Source: Saccharopolyspora soli
GTDB taxonomy: Bacteria > Actinomycetota > Actinomycetes > Mycobacteriales > Pseudonocardiaceae
Length of the DNA: 64,000 nt
Direction: 5' to 3'
NCBI RefSeq assembly: GCF_022678645.1
Contig: NZ_JALBWV010000025.1
Location: 52,412-116,411, forward strand
Every line of letters begins with the position of its first letter. Positions within the stretch are counted from its first letter, which is position 1. The notes below the pieces were generated by a model. The model saw only the letters and a list, made by a program, of their open reading frames with translations. It was not told the DNA's origin and ran no database searches. Positions 32,656 through 41,631 of this stretch are shown here, one piece after another. The position numbers were made by a program, and so were the translations under genes.

Positions 32656-35589
32656 GTGCGCAGTGGTCAACTGGTAGCGGACCGTTACCGACTGGAGGAG
32701 TTGATCGGGTCTGGCGGTATGGGGGTGGTGTGGCGGGCCGTCGATACCGAGCTCGGCCGGGTGGTCGCGGTCAAGCACGCCAGTCCAGGTCAGGGCAGAC
32801 GGGGTGCCGAGTGGTTGCGTCGCGAGGCCAAGAATGCCGCTCGGGTGCATCATCCGAATGCGGTGACGTTGTTCGACGCGGTTCGCGAGGACGCGGATTG
32901 TTGGTTGGTCATGGAGTACGTGCCAGCGGAAAGCCTGGCCACGACCCTGGACCGGAATGGGCCGCTGGACCCCCGATCGGCGGCCCGGATCGCCGCGCAG
33001 ATCGCCGCGGCGCTGGCGGCGATGCACGCCAGCGGAATCGTGCACCGCGATGTAAAGCCGGGCAATGTTCTGGTGACCGAGCACGGCCTGGCCAAGCTGA
33101 CCGACTTCGGGATCTCCCGTTGGACCGAGGAAACCCTGACCCACACCGGTCCGGAACCTGGAACGCCAGCCTATCGGGCTCCGGAGGTGGCCAGCGGACG
33201 GCCAGCGACCTCGGCGTCGGATGTCTATTCGCTGGGGGCCACGCTGTTCGCCATTGTCGAGGGGAAACCGCCGCACGGTGGCGAGTTGGTGTCTGGGACT
33301 CCGCTCGTTGAGGTGCCGATGACCGGCCGGGTGGCGTCGTTGGGTGCTGTGTTGGGTGAATTGGTTGCGCTGGATCCGGCGCGGCGGCCGACCGCCGCGG
33401 CAGCGCTGACGATGCTCGGCGCGTTCGCCGATGGCACCGCGGTTCCGATGTCCGACCCCGCACCGGCATCGCGCGAACCGCCCGCTCCCGTCCCGATCGT
33501 CATCGACCCCGCACCGGCCGGGAGGACGGGGGCAGCCGTGGTACCCCGGCAGTTGCCCGCCGCTCCGAGGCTGTTCGTTGGCCGCCGTGACGAGCTGGAC
33601 CGCCTGGACGCCACCCTGCACGACGCCTCGGACACGGCGGCCGTGGTGGTGATCTCGGCCATTGCCGGTGCGGGCGGGATCGGCAAGACCTGGCTGGCAT
33701 TGCACTGGGCCCACCAGCATGCCGACCAGTTTCCCGACGGACAGCTGTACGTGAACTTGCGCGGGTTCGATCCGACCGGGCAGCCGATGTCGTCGGCGGT
33801 GGCGGTGCGCGGGTTTCTCGACGGGTTGGGTGTCGATCCCGCTGCCATCCCCGCGGATCCGGATGCCCAGGTCGGGCTGTATCGCAGCCTGGTCGCCGGT
33901 CGACGGATGCTGATCATGGTGGACAACGCCGCCGACACCACCCAGGTGGTCCCGCTGTTGCCGGGCAGCTCGTCGAGCACCGTGCTGGTGACCAGCCGCC
34001 GCCATCTCACCGGTCTGGTCACCACGCACGGCGCGGGCTTGCTGGATCTGGAAGTGCTCCCGGACGGCGACGCCCGAGACCTGTTGGCCCGCCATCTCGG
34101 TCCGGATCGGCTCGCTGCCGAGCCCGAGGCGGTGGACGAGATCCTGGGTTACTGCGCGGGGCTGCCGCTGGCGATCAGCATCGTGGCCGCCCGTGTGGCC
34201 ACCCACCCCGACCTTCCGCTGGCAGCGCTGGCCGAGGAGTTGCGCGACCGCACCGCCCGCCTGGATGCCTTGGATGCAGGCGAGTTGGCCGCCAACCTGC
34301 GGGCGGTGTTCGCCTGCTCCCACCACGCCCTCGACTCCACCACCGCCGCGGTGTTCGGGCTGCTCGGGCTCGCGCTGGGCCCGGACATCAACCTGTCGGC
34401 CGCCGCGAGCCTCACCGCCTTGTCCGCCAAGGAAGTTCGGACGGTGCTGCAGACCCTGGAAAGTGCCCATCTCGCCCAGCAGCACCTGCCCGGCCGCTAC
34501 CGCATGCATGACCTCGTCCGCCTCTACGCGACCGATACCGCCGAGCGCGACTTGGCCGAGGAGGTTCGGGAGGCGGCGCTGCGGCGGCTGGTCGATCACT
34601 ACCTGCACACCGCGTTCGCCAGCGACCAGTTGCTCGAACCGCTCCGCCCCGCCATCGCGTTGGACCCACCCGTGCCCGGTAGCCACCCCGATCGGCTGGC
34701 CGACTCGACCACCGCGCTGGCGTGGTTCGAGACCGAGCATCCCCACCTGCTGGCCAGCCAGCAGGCCGCGGTCGAGCGCGGATGGCACACCGTGGTGTGG
34801 CAGCTGGCTTGGACTTTGAACACCTTCCACTTCCGGCGTGGCCACCGGCACGACGAGATGGCCGTGTGGCAGGCCGGGATGGCCGCCGCCGCGCACCTGC
34901 CCGATCCCACCGCTCGCATCGCTGCCCACAAATACCTCGGCTACGCCTGCTCGACGCTGGCGCGCCACGAGGAGGCGACCGAACACTTCCAGCAGGGCCT
35001 CGCCCTAGCCGAACAGACCGAGGATCTCCTCGGCCAGGCCCACGCCCACCATGCGCTCGCGGCGGCGTGGGCACGGAGCGGGGAGGACCGGCAGGCGCTG
35101 GAGCACTCCACCCGCGCCCTGCGCCTGTACCAGGCGCTGGACATGGACTCGCAGGAAGCCCGTGCTCTGAACGCGGTGGGTTGGTTTTCCGCCCACCTGG
35201 GGCTGTACGACCAGGCCCGCTCGCACTGCCAAGCTGCGCTGGAGTTGTGCCGCCGCCACCACGACCGCGAAGGGGAGGCGCACACGCTGGACAGCCTGGG
35301 CTTCCTCGCCCACCGCACCGGTCAGCACACCGAGGCCGTGGGCCACTACCAGCAGGCCCTCACGCTGTTGCGCGACGTCGGCAACACCTACCAAGAGCCC
35401 GGGACGCTTGACAAGCTCGGACATTCGCACGCCGCCCTCGGCCAACACGACCAAGCCCGCGCGGTATGGCAACAAGCGCTGGAGCTGTACCACGACCAAG
35501 GACGCCACGACGACGCCGACCGCGTCCAACGACAACGGGACGCCCTCGACCACCCGGACACGACCAGCGACTCCACCGGTATCAGCTAG
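32656..35589 (+). CDS. Ser/Thr protein kinase with NB-ARC ATPase and TPR repeats
   Basis: Signal-transduction protein of about 977 residues. Residues 1-265 form a Hanks-type kinase: G-loop LIGSGGMGVVWRA, invariant Lys in VVAVKH, catalytic IVHRDVKPGNVL, DFG in LTDFGISR and GTPAYRAPEV. A proline-rich linker leads to an NB-ARC/AP-ATPase domain (about 300-600) with Walker A GAGGIGKTWLAL and Walker B RMLIMVDNAAD. The C-terminal third consists of tetratricopeptide repeats. No membrane helix is visible. GTG 32656 is placed just before VADRYRLEELIG; the open frame extends upstream but is unlike the family. Such STAND-type proteins often regulate secondary metabolism; it lies next to the metallophore cluster. 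Confidence 0.9.
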   Translation: MRSGQLVADRYRLEELIGSGGMGVVWRAVDTELGRVVAVKHASPGQGRRGAEWLRREAKNAARVHHPNAVTLFDAVREDADCWLVMEYVPAESLATTLDRNGPLDPRSAARIAAQIAAALAAMHASGIVHRDVKPGNVLVTEHGLAKLTDFGISRWTEETLTHTGPEPGTPAYRAPEVASGRPATSASDVYSLGATLFAIVEGKPPHGGELVSGTPLVEVPMTGRVASLGAVLGELVALDPARRPTAAAALTMLGAFADGTAVPMSDPAPASREPPAPVPIVIDPAPAGRTGAAVVPRQLPAAPRLFVGRRDELDRLDATLHDASDTAAVVVISAIAGAGGIGKTWLALHWAHQHADQFPDGQLYVNLRGFDPTGQPMSSAVAVRGFLDGLGVDPAAIPADPDAQVGLYRSLVAGRRMLIMVDNAADTTQVVPLLPGSSSSTVLVTSRRHLTGLVTTHGAGLLDLEVLPDGDARDLLARHLGPDRLAAEPEAVDEILGYCAGLPLAISIVAARVATHPDLPLAALAEELRDRTARLDALDAGELAANLRAVFACSHHALDSTTAAVFGLLGLALGPDINLSAAASLTALSAKEVRTVLQTLESAHLAQQHLPGRYRMHDLVRLYATDTAERDLAEEVREAALRRLVDHYLHTAFASDQLLEPLRPAIALDPPVPGSHPDRLADSTTALAWFETEHPHLLASQQAAVERGWHTVVWQLAWTLNTFHFRRGHRHDEMAVWQAGMAAAAHLPDPTARIAAHKYLGYACSTLARHEEATEHFQQGLALAEQTEDLLGQAHAHHALAAAWARSGEDRQALEHSTRALRLYQALDMDSQEARALNAVGWFSAHLGLYDQARSHCQAALELCRRHHDREGEAHTLDSLGFLAHRTGQHTEAVGHYQQALTLLRDVGNTYQEPGTLDKLGHSHAALGQHDQARAVWQQALELYHDQGRHDDADRVQRQRDALDHPDTTSDSTGIS

Positions 35590-35638
35590 CGACCGCACAT
35601 CCCGGAATCAATCCGGGTTGTTGAACGTTGAACCAGGC

Positions 35639-36661
35639 GTGAAGAAGATCGGGTTCCTGTCCTTCGGGCACTGGTCGCCGTCGCCGCACTCGCAGACGCG
35701 CTCCGCGGCGGACTCCCTGCTCCAGGCGATCGACCTCGCGGTCGCCGCGGAGGAACTGGGCGCCGACGGCGCCTACTTCCGCGTGCACCACTTCGCGCGG
35801 CAACTCGCCTCGCCGTTCCCGCTGCTCGCGGCCATCGCCGCGCGCACCAGTCGGATCGAGATCGGCACCGGCGTGATCGACATGCGCTACGAGAACCCGC
35901 TGTACATGGCCGAAGACGCGGGCGCCGCGGACCTGATCTCCGGCGGTCGTCTCCAGCTCGGCATCAGCCGGGGCTCGCCGGAGCAGGTGATCGACGGCTG
36001 GCGGTACTTCGGCTACCAGCTCCCGGAAGGCGAAACCGACGCCGACATGGCCCGCGCACACACCGAGTTGCTGCTCGACGTGCTCAAGGGCGAAGGATTC
36101 GCCCAGCCCAACCCTCGGCCGATGTTCGCAAACCCGCCGGGGCTGCTGCGGGTCGAGCCGCACTCCGACGGGCTGCGGGACCGGATCTGGTGGGGATCCA
36201 GCTCCAATGCGACCGCGGCCTGGGCCGCCAAGCTCGGCATGAACCTGCAGAGCTCGACGCTCAAAGACGACGAGAGCGGCGAACCGCTGCACGTCCAGCA
36301 ACGCAAGCAGATCGAGGCATACCGCGAAGCGTGGCGCGCCGAAGGCCACGAACGCGAGCCCAGGGTATCGGTCAGCCGCAGCATCTTCGCGCTGGTCGAC
36401 GACCGGGACCGCGCCTACTTCGGGCAGGACCGCGACTCCGAAGACCAGATCGGCTACATCGACGCCAACACCCGCGCCATCTTCGGCCGGTCCTACGCCG
36501 CCGAACCCGACGTGCTCGCCAAGCAACTCGCCGACGACGAAGCGATCGCCGCCGCCGACACCCTCCTGCTCACCGTGCCCAACCAACTCGGAGTCGACTA
36601 CAACGCACATGTGATCGACAGCATCCTGACCCACGTCGCCCCGGAACTCGGCTGGCGCTGA
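35639..36661 (+). CDS. LLM class flavin-dependent oxidoreductase
   Basis: About 340 residues, bacterial luciferase-like fold of the alkanal monooxygenase/F420-type branch: KIGFLSFGHWSPSPHSQTRS, DGAYFRVHHFARQLASPFPL, IEIGTGVIDMRYENPLYMAE and LISGGRLQLGISRGSPEQ. Start is uncertain; GTG 35639 is preferred by similarity and TTG 35621 is possible. It follows the kinase gene by 49 bp, in which CCCGG...CCGGG forms a small hairpin. It may be an accessory oxidase of the neighbouring cluster or an unrelated gene. Confidence 0.88.
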   Translation: MKKIGFLSFGHWSPSPHSQTRSAADSLLQAIDLAVAAEELGADGAYFRVHHFARQLASPFPLLAAIAARTSRIEIGTGVIDMRYENPLYMAEDAGAADLISGGRLQLGISRGSPEQVIDGWRYFGYQLPEGETDADMARAHTELLLDVLKGEGFAQPNPRPMFANPPGLLRVEPHSDGLRDRIWWGSSSNATAAWAAKLGMNLQSSTLKDDESGEPLHVQQRKQIEAYREAWRAEGHEREPRVSVSRSIFALVDDRDRAYFGQDRDSEDQIGYIDANTRAIFGRSYAAEPDVLAKQLADDEAIAAADTLLLTVPNQLGVDYNAHVIDSILTHVAPELGWR

Positions 36662-36778
36662 CACCCGAACCCGCGCGGGACGGCAGCGTCGAGCCTCGCT
36701 CCTCGTCGGCCCGTCGACGGGCGATCCCGACCTCCATCTCAGACGACGAGCTTGCTTCTGCTGACGACCAGCAGCACG

Positions 36779-36806
36779 ACGGCCCGGCCAGCTACTGGCG
36801 GGCCGT
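36779..36806. terminator. bidirectional hairpin terminator
   Basis: ACGGCCCG-g-CCAG pairs with CTGG-CGGGCCGT (12 bp, one bulge, three-base loop), followed by TTT on the plus strand. It separates the convergent oxidoreductase (+) and thioesterase (-) genes. A second palindrome, GCCCGTCGACGGGC, lies at about 36710-36723. Confidence 0.55.
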
Positions 36807-36869
36807 TTCGAGGTCCCGAGTCCACTCGAAATCCGTTCAGTGCGCTTTCGAGCCTCGCCGGGGAAACGA

Positions 36870-37643
36870 TCAGCGGGCGAGGGTTTGGCGAATGGTGTCC
36901 ACGACCGTGCGGCGGTGCGGGACGAGGTAGAAGTGGTCTCCTGGCAGGACCACTGCGCTGTAGCGGCCCTGGGTCAGGTGCCGCCAACCCTGCACTTCGG
37001 ACAATGTCGTCTCGGTGTCTTCTTCGGCGCAGAGAGCAGTGATCGGGCAGTCGAGCAGCGGCCGAGTTTCGATCGGGCGGTAGGTTTCGTTGACCCGGTA
37101 GTCCGCGCGGACCGCGGGCAGCAGCAGGTCTCGCACCTCCGGATGTGCCAGCACGTCTTCGTGGCCGGGAATGAGCCGGACGAGTTCGGCGCACAGCTCG
37201 TCGTCCGATCGCTGGTGGAAGTCGTCGACGTGGTGGTGTTGCGGGGGTTCCTTCGCGGAGACGAACAGGTGGAACGGTTCTCTGCCGAGTTCTCGGCGCA
37301 ACACCTGCGCGATCTCGTACGCGACCAGGGCACCCAGACTGTGTCCGAATAGGACGAACGGGCGGTCGAGCTGGCCGCGGATGCTCGTGATGATGTCTTC
37401 GACCAGTTCCGACATCTCCCCGCAGGGCGGCACGTCCCAGCGGTCTTCGCGTCCCGAGTACTGGATCGCGCAGACCTCGATGTCCGGTGGCAGCAACGAC
37501 GACCACGCCCGGAAGAAGCTCGCTGCTCCCCCCGCGTGCGGCAGGCAGAACAGCCGCAGGCGGGCCGTCGGCTTCGGCTCGTAGCAACGCAACGCCGACC
37601 CAGGCCGCTCCAAACCCGACCTCCCGCAAGCACAATCCGTCAC
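36870..37643 (-). CDS. type II thioesterase of the NRPS/PKS cluster
   Basis: Editing thioesterase of 257 residues that releases mis-primed or stalled acyl groups from carrier domains. Landmarks: LRLFCLPHAGGAASFFRAWS, the nucleophile in VLFGHSLGALVAYEIA (GxSxG, Ser near 103), and the catalytic His in PGDHFYLVPHR near the end. Homologues accompany yersiniabactin (YbtT) and pyochelin (PchC) synthetases. It is transcribed divergently from the large operon; the Zur-type box at 37700 lies 57 bp from its GTG start and could control both directions. Confidence 0.92.
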   Translation of the reverse strand: MTDCACGRSGLERPGSALRCYEPKPTARLRLFCLPHAGGAASFFRAWSSLLPPDIEVCAIQYSGREDRWDVPPCGEMSELVEDIITSIRGQLDRPFVLFGHSLGALVAYEIAQVLRRELGREPFHLFVSAKEPPQHHHVDDFHQRSDDELCAELVRLIPGHEDVLAHPEVRDLLLPAVRADYRVNETYRPIETRPLLDCPITALCAEEDTETTLSEVQGWRHLTQGRYSAVVLPGDHFYLVPHRRTVVDTIRQTLAR

Positions 37644-37699
37644 CGTCGATCACAAGTCGTGTTCGACCTTGACATGACCGTAACCCATCCCGACATAAT

Positions 37700-37714
37700 T
37701 GAAAACGATTGTCG
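37700..37714. promoter_or_regulatory. Zur-type box controlling the metallophore operon
   Basis: TGAAAACGATTGTCG, an imperfect 15-bp palindrome close to the actinobacterial Zur consensus and to three other boxes in this window. It lies 71 bp before the NRPS start and 57 bp before the divergent thioesterase start, in the only AT-rich stretch of the region. Confidence 0.7.
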
Positions 37715-37785
37715 TTTTACTTGTTCCGCGGATAGCCGTCCACGACTGGGAAAACGGCTTCGTTCCCACTCCCCGAAGGAGGACC

Positions 37786-40700
37786 ATGAGCGCGACCCCG
37801 ACGGGATCGCCGGTCGACCTCGATGATGTGGCCGCCGCCCTGGCCGAGGTGCTGGACATCCCGGCCACCGCGATCGAGACCGATACGCCTCTCACCGAGC
37901 TGGGTCTGGAATCGTTCACCGCCGTCCGGCTGCGGCGTCGGCTTCGGGAGGACTTCGGCCTCGATCTGCCGCTGCCCGCGTTCCTCGGCGCGGCAACGGT
38001 GCGTTCGATCGCCGACGGCGTCGCCGTTCCCGACGAGGACGGCGGGTCGTTCCCGCTCACGCCCATCCAGTCGGCTTATTGGGTGGGCCGGGACCCGGCG
38101 TTTCCGCTCGGCGGGGTCGCGACCTTCTTCTACCGGGAGTACGACCGCATCCCACCGGCGGACCCGGTATCGGACCTCGAAAGCCTGACCACCGCGTGGA
38201 ACGAGCTGATCCACCGGCACCCGATGCTGCGCATGGTCGTCGGCGGGGATGCGCACCAGCGTGTGCTGGAAACGGTGCCCCGCTACGAAATCCCCGTCAC
38301 CGACCTGCGGAACACCAGCTCGGCGGCGGCCGAGCGAACCGCCGCCGAGCTGCGCCGTGGTTGGTCGCACCAAGTCCGGCCAACCGATGCGTGGCCGTTG
38401 TTCGACATCCAGGCGATCCTGCTGCCCGATGGCCGAACCCGCTTGTGCATGGGGATCGACGTGCTCGCGCTCGACTTCGCCGGGTGGATGCAGTTGCTGG
38501 CCGAATGGGGCGCACTGGCCGAAGACCCCTCGGCCGCGCTGCCGACACCGCGCACGACGTTCGCCGATGTCATTCGGCAGCGCGAAACGGACCCCGGGGA
38601 AAAGCACCGGCGCGAGCGCGATCTCGCGTACTGGGCGGAGCGCGCCACCGCGCTGCCGCCGGGCCCAATCCTGCCGTTGACCTGCGAGATCGACCAGGTG
38701 CGCAACCATCGATTCACCAGGACGTCGACGGAGTTGCGGCCTGCGGAATGGGCGGCGCTGCGCGACCGCGCGGCTGATCACGGCCTCAGCCCGACCGGAT
38801 TGTTGCTCGCGGCGTTCGGCCTCACGCTGACCCGTTGGGGCTCGACCGAGCCGTTCTGCCTCAACACCACGCTGTTCGACCGCCCCGACGACCCGGCGTT
38901 CGATTCGCTCGTCGGCGACTTCACCTCGACCGTGCTCGTCGAGATGCCGGAGCTCGATCCCTTGCGGTGGCGAGGTTTCGCCGACTACGCGGCCCGTGCG
39001 AACCGGCAGTTCTGGGCCGATCTGGACCATCGGTCGGTCTCCGGTATGGAGGCTGGACGAACTGCCGCTGGCGAACCCGCGACCACTCCGAAGTATCCCG
39101 TCGTCTTCACCAGTGGGTTGGGTCTCTCCGATGGCGACGCGGACCCGGCGGCGTGGCTCGGCGAGGAGGTCTTCGGCATCTCCCAGACCCCGCAAGTGCT
39201 GCTGGACCACATCGTCTACGCCGAAGGTGGCGCGCTGAAGCTCTGCTGCGATTCGGTGGAAGGTGCCTTCCCAACCGGCTTCGTCACCGGGATGCTCGAC
39301 GCCCACAGCCGGTTGCTGCGCCGCCTGGCCGAGGACGCCGGTGCGTGGACCGACACCGCTTTGGGCTGGGATCCGTCCTTCCTGCCGGAAGAACCGCTTG
39401 ATCGCACGCCGTTCGGCCCGGTCGGTCCGCTGCTCGACGATCCGCTGCGCGCGGCCGCGGAGCGACGTCCGGACGGGCCAGCGCTGCTCGGCGCCGCGAA
39501 TTCGGTCAGCCACAAGGAACTCGCGTCCCGGTCCGCGCAGACCGCCGCGGTGCTCGCCAGCGCCGGTGTCGGTCCAGGCGACCTCGTCGCGGTCGCCGTC
39601 GAGAAGGGCGTGACGCAGACCATCGCGGTCCTCGGTGTGTGCACCAGCGGAGCGGGATACGTGCCGGTGGAACCGTCCTGGCCGCCGAACCGGATCGCGT
39701 CGGTCTGCGCCCAAGCCAGCATCCGGCACGCCGTGGTGGGTCCGGACTCGGAGGGCGAGTGGCCCGACGACATCACGGTGCACCGGTTGCAGCTGGACGG
39801 CACGATCCCCGGCGAGGTGGCGGAAGCTGCTGGGCTGCGGCGGCCGGAGCCGGAGGACCTGGCGTACGTCATCTTCACGTCGGGTTCCACCGGGCGCCCG
39901 AAGGGCGTCGCGATCGAGCACCGGGCCGCCCGCACCACCATCGACGATCTGGTCGACCGCTTCCCGATCGGCGCCGACGATCGGATGCTGGCGCTGTCGG
40001 CGTTCAGCTTCGACCTGTCCGTCCACGACATCTTCGCCGTGCTGGGGGTCGGCGGGGCGCTGGTGGTCCCCGACGCGGCACGGCAGCGCGATCCGGGCCA
40101 CTGGCTGGAACTGATGCGCAAGCATCGCGTCACGGTGTGGAACACGGCCCCGGCGCTGATGGAAATGCTGGTGGAGTACGCCGAAGTCGACCCCGCACTG
40201 GCGCGCGAGGCGTTCGCCCCGCTGCGGTTGGTGTTCCTGTCTGCGGACTGGATCCCGGTCACGCTGCCGGACCGGGTGCGGGCACTGGCGCCGGACGCGC
40301 AGGTCGTCAGCCTCGGCGGCGCGACCGAAGCATCGATCTGGTCGATCTGCCATCCCATCGACGCCGTCGATCCCGGCTGGCGCAGCATTCCCTACGGTCG
40401 CCCGCTGCGGGGGCAGGTGTTCCACATCCTCGACGAGCACGGCCGCCCGCAGCCGGTCGGCGAACCTGGCGAACTGCACATCGGCGGCGACGGGCTGGCA
40501 CGCGGCTACGTCGCGGATCCCGAGCAGACCGCCGACCGGTTCGTCACGCACCCGCGGCTGGGCGTTCGGCTCTACCGCACCGGTGACCTGGGGCGCTGGC
40601 GGCACGACGGGACCATCGAGTTCCTCGGGCGGTTGGACCGGCAGGTCAAGATCCGGGGACATCGGATCGAGCTGGGCGAGGTCGAATCGGTGTTGGACCG

Positions 40701-41631
40701 GCTACCCGGCATCCGCAAGTCGGTGGCGTCGTCGGTGCCGGGCCCGGACGACCGGCCCCGCCTGGTGGCCTACGTCGTCCGGCACGGCGGCTCGGCGATG
40801 ACGGACGAGGATATGCGCACCCGGCTGCGGGAGAACGTTCCCGAGTACATGGTCCCCAGCCGCTTCGTCACCATGCCCGAATTCCCGGTCACCGCCAACG
40901 GGAAGATCGACTACAAGGCGTTGACCAATCCATACCAGCGCGCTGCCGCCAACGAGGTCCCAGACGCCCCGCCAGCGGAAGAGTCCTCCGACGCGACCGG
41001 TTCGGCAGGCCCGATCGGCAGCCCGCTCGACTCGAACGGCGGGCTCGACTTCGACGCGGCGCTGAACGACGCCGCCACCGGTGGTCTCGACTTCGCGATC
41101 ACCCTCTCCACCGGTGCCTTGTCCCCTGCCGATGCGCTGATCGCAGCCGGGGATTGCAGCCGACGCCTCTTGTCGGCAGCCGAGGCAGCCGGTCTGCGCT
41201 CGACCGAGCGGTTGCGGGACGGCGCCTTGATCGAACTCACCTTCAGCCGGGATCCGAGTTCGCCCGCACAACCCAGCACACCGCCTCCAACTGCCTCGCC
41301 GTCTCCTACGCCACGCCCCGCTGCGTCGTCGACGCAGGTTGTCGAAGCCGCTATCCGAAAAGTGTTCCGCGAGTTGTTGCACGACGAAGTGGACGCTGCG
41401 ACGCCGTTCTTCCAGCTTGGTGCCACGTCGCTCACGCTCGTCCAAGCGCAGCGCAGGCTCAGCGCTGAACTCGACCCGAACCTCACCGTGGTCGACTTCC
41501 TGGCCAACCCGACAGTGCGGGACCTCGCCGCAGTGATCGCGCAACGCGCGGAACCGGCCGCAGCGCGACCAGCACCGAAGGCGTCGAGCCGCCGCGAGGC
41601 CCGCGCCCGTGCCGCGGAGCTGGCCCGATGA
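37786..41631 (+). CDS. NRPS: carrier - heterocyclization (Cy) - adenylation (Cys-like) - PCP
   Basis: First assembly-line protein, 1281 residues, comparable to a trimmed yersiniabactin HMWP2 or PchE. Residues 10-85: carrier domain with LGLESF (Ser43), aryl-carrier-like. About 95-530: Cy domain (FPLTPIQSAYWVGRD ... HRHPMLRMV ... VVGDFTS-type SLVGDFTSTVL), its DxxxxDxxS motif reading DVLALDFAG (225-233). About 540-1050: adenylation domain with VIFTSGSTGRPKGVAIEHRA, FSFDLSVHDIFAVLG, LYRTGDLGR and NGKIDYKAL; pocket residues read by eye resemble the cysteine code. A disordered Pro/Ser linker precedes the PCP (LGATSL, Ser1215). ATG 37786 has GGAGGA; an upstream ATG lies inside the Zur box. No methyltransferase is embedded. 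Confidence 0.93.
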   Translation: MSATPTGSPVDLDDVAAALAEVLDIPATAIETDTPLTELGLESFTAVRLRRRLREDFGLDLPLPAFLGAATVRSIADGVAVPDEDGGSFPLTPIQSAYWVGRDPAFPLGGVATFFYREYDRIPPADPVSDLESLTTAWNELIHRHPMLRMVVGGDAHQRVLETVPRYEIPVTDLRNTSSAAAERTAAELRRGWSHQVRPTDAWPLFDIQAILLPDGRTRLCMGIDVLALDFAGWMQLLAEWGALAEDPSAALPTPRTTFADVIRQRETDPGEKHRRERDLAYWAERATALPPGPILPLTCEIDQVRNHRFTRTSTELRPAEWAALRDRAADHGLSPTGLLLAAFGLTLTRWGSTEPFCLNTTLFDRPDDPAFDSLVGDFTSTVLVEMPELDPLRWRGFADYAARANRQFWADLDHRSVSGMEAGRTAAGEPATTPKYPVVFTSGLGLSDGDADPAAWLGEEVFGISQTPQVLLDHIVYAEGGALKLCCDSVEGAFPTGFVTGMLDAHSRLLRRLAEDAGAWTDTALGWDPSFLPEEPLDRTPFGPVGPLLDDPLRAAAERRPDGPALLGAANSVSHKELASRSAQTAAVLASAGVGPGDLVAVAVEKGVTQTIAVLGVCTSGAGYVPVEPSWPPNRIASVCAQASIRHAVVGPDSEGEWPDDITVHRLQLDGTIPGEVAEAAGLRRPEPEDLAYVIFTSGSTGRPKGVAIEHRAARTTIDDLVDRFPIGADDRMLALSAFSFDLSVHDIFAVLGVGGALVVPDAARQRDPGHWLELMRKHRVTVWNTAPALMEMLVEYAEVDPALAREAFAPLRLVFLSADWIPVTLPDRVRALAPDAQVVSLGGATEASIWSICHPIDAVDPGWRSIPYGRPLRGQVFHILDEHGRPQPVGEPGELHIGGDGLARGYVADPEQTADRFVTHPRLGVRLYRTGDLGRWRHDGTIEFLGRLDRQVKIRGHRIELGEVESVLDRLPGIRKSVASSVPGPDDRPRLVAYVVRHGGSAMTDEDMRTRLRENVPEYMVPSRFVTMPEFPVTANGKIDYKALTNPYQRAAANEVPDAPPAEESSDATGSAGPIGSPLDSNGGLDFDAALNDAATGGLDFAITLSTGALSPADALIAAGDCSRRLLSAAEAAGLRSTERLRDGALIELTFSRDPSSPAQPSTPPPTASPSPTPRPAASSTQVVEAAIRKVFRELLHDEVDAATPFFQLGATSLTLVQAQRRLSAELDPNLTVVDFLANPTVRDLAAVIAQRAEPAAARPAPKASSRREARARAAELAR

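Noticed and set aside
37699..37785. Upstream ATG at 37699 as the NRPS start
   Set aside because: It overlaps the Zur-type box; ATG 37786 has an excellent GGAGGA ribosome site and gives a normal carrier-domain N-terminus.
37717..40662. Very long open frame (981 codons) on the minus strand opposite the first NRPS gene
   Set aside because: Its translation is Arg/Gly/Asp-rich with no domain, while the plus strand encodes a textbook NRPS; it is a GC-bias shadow.
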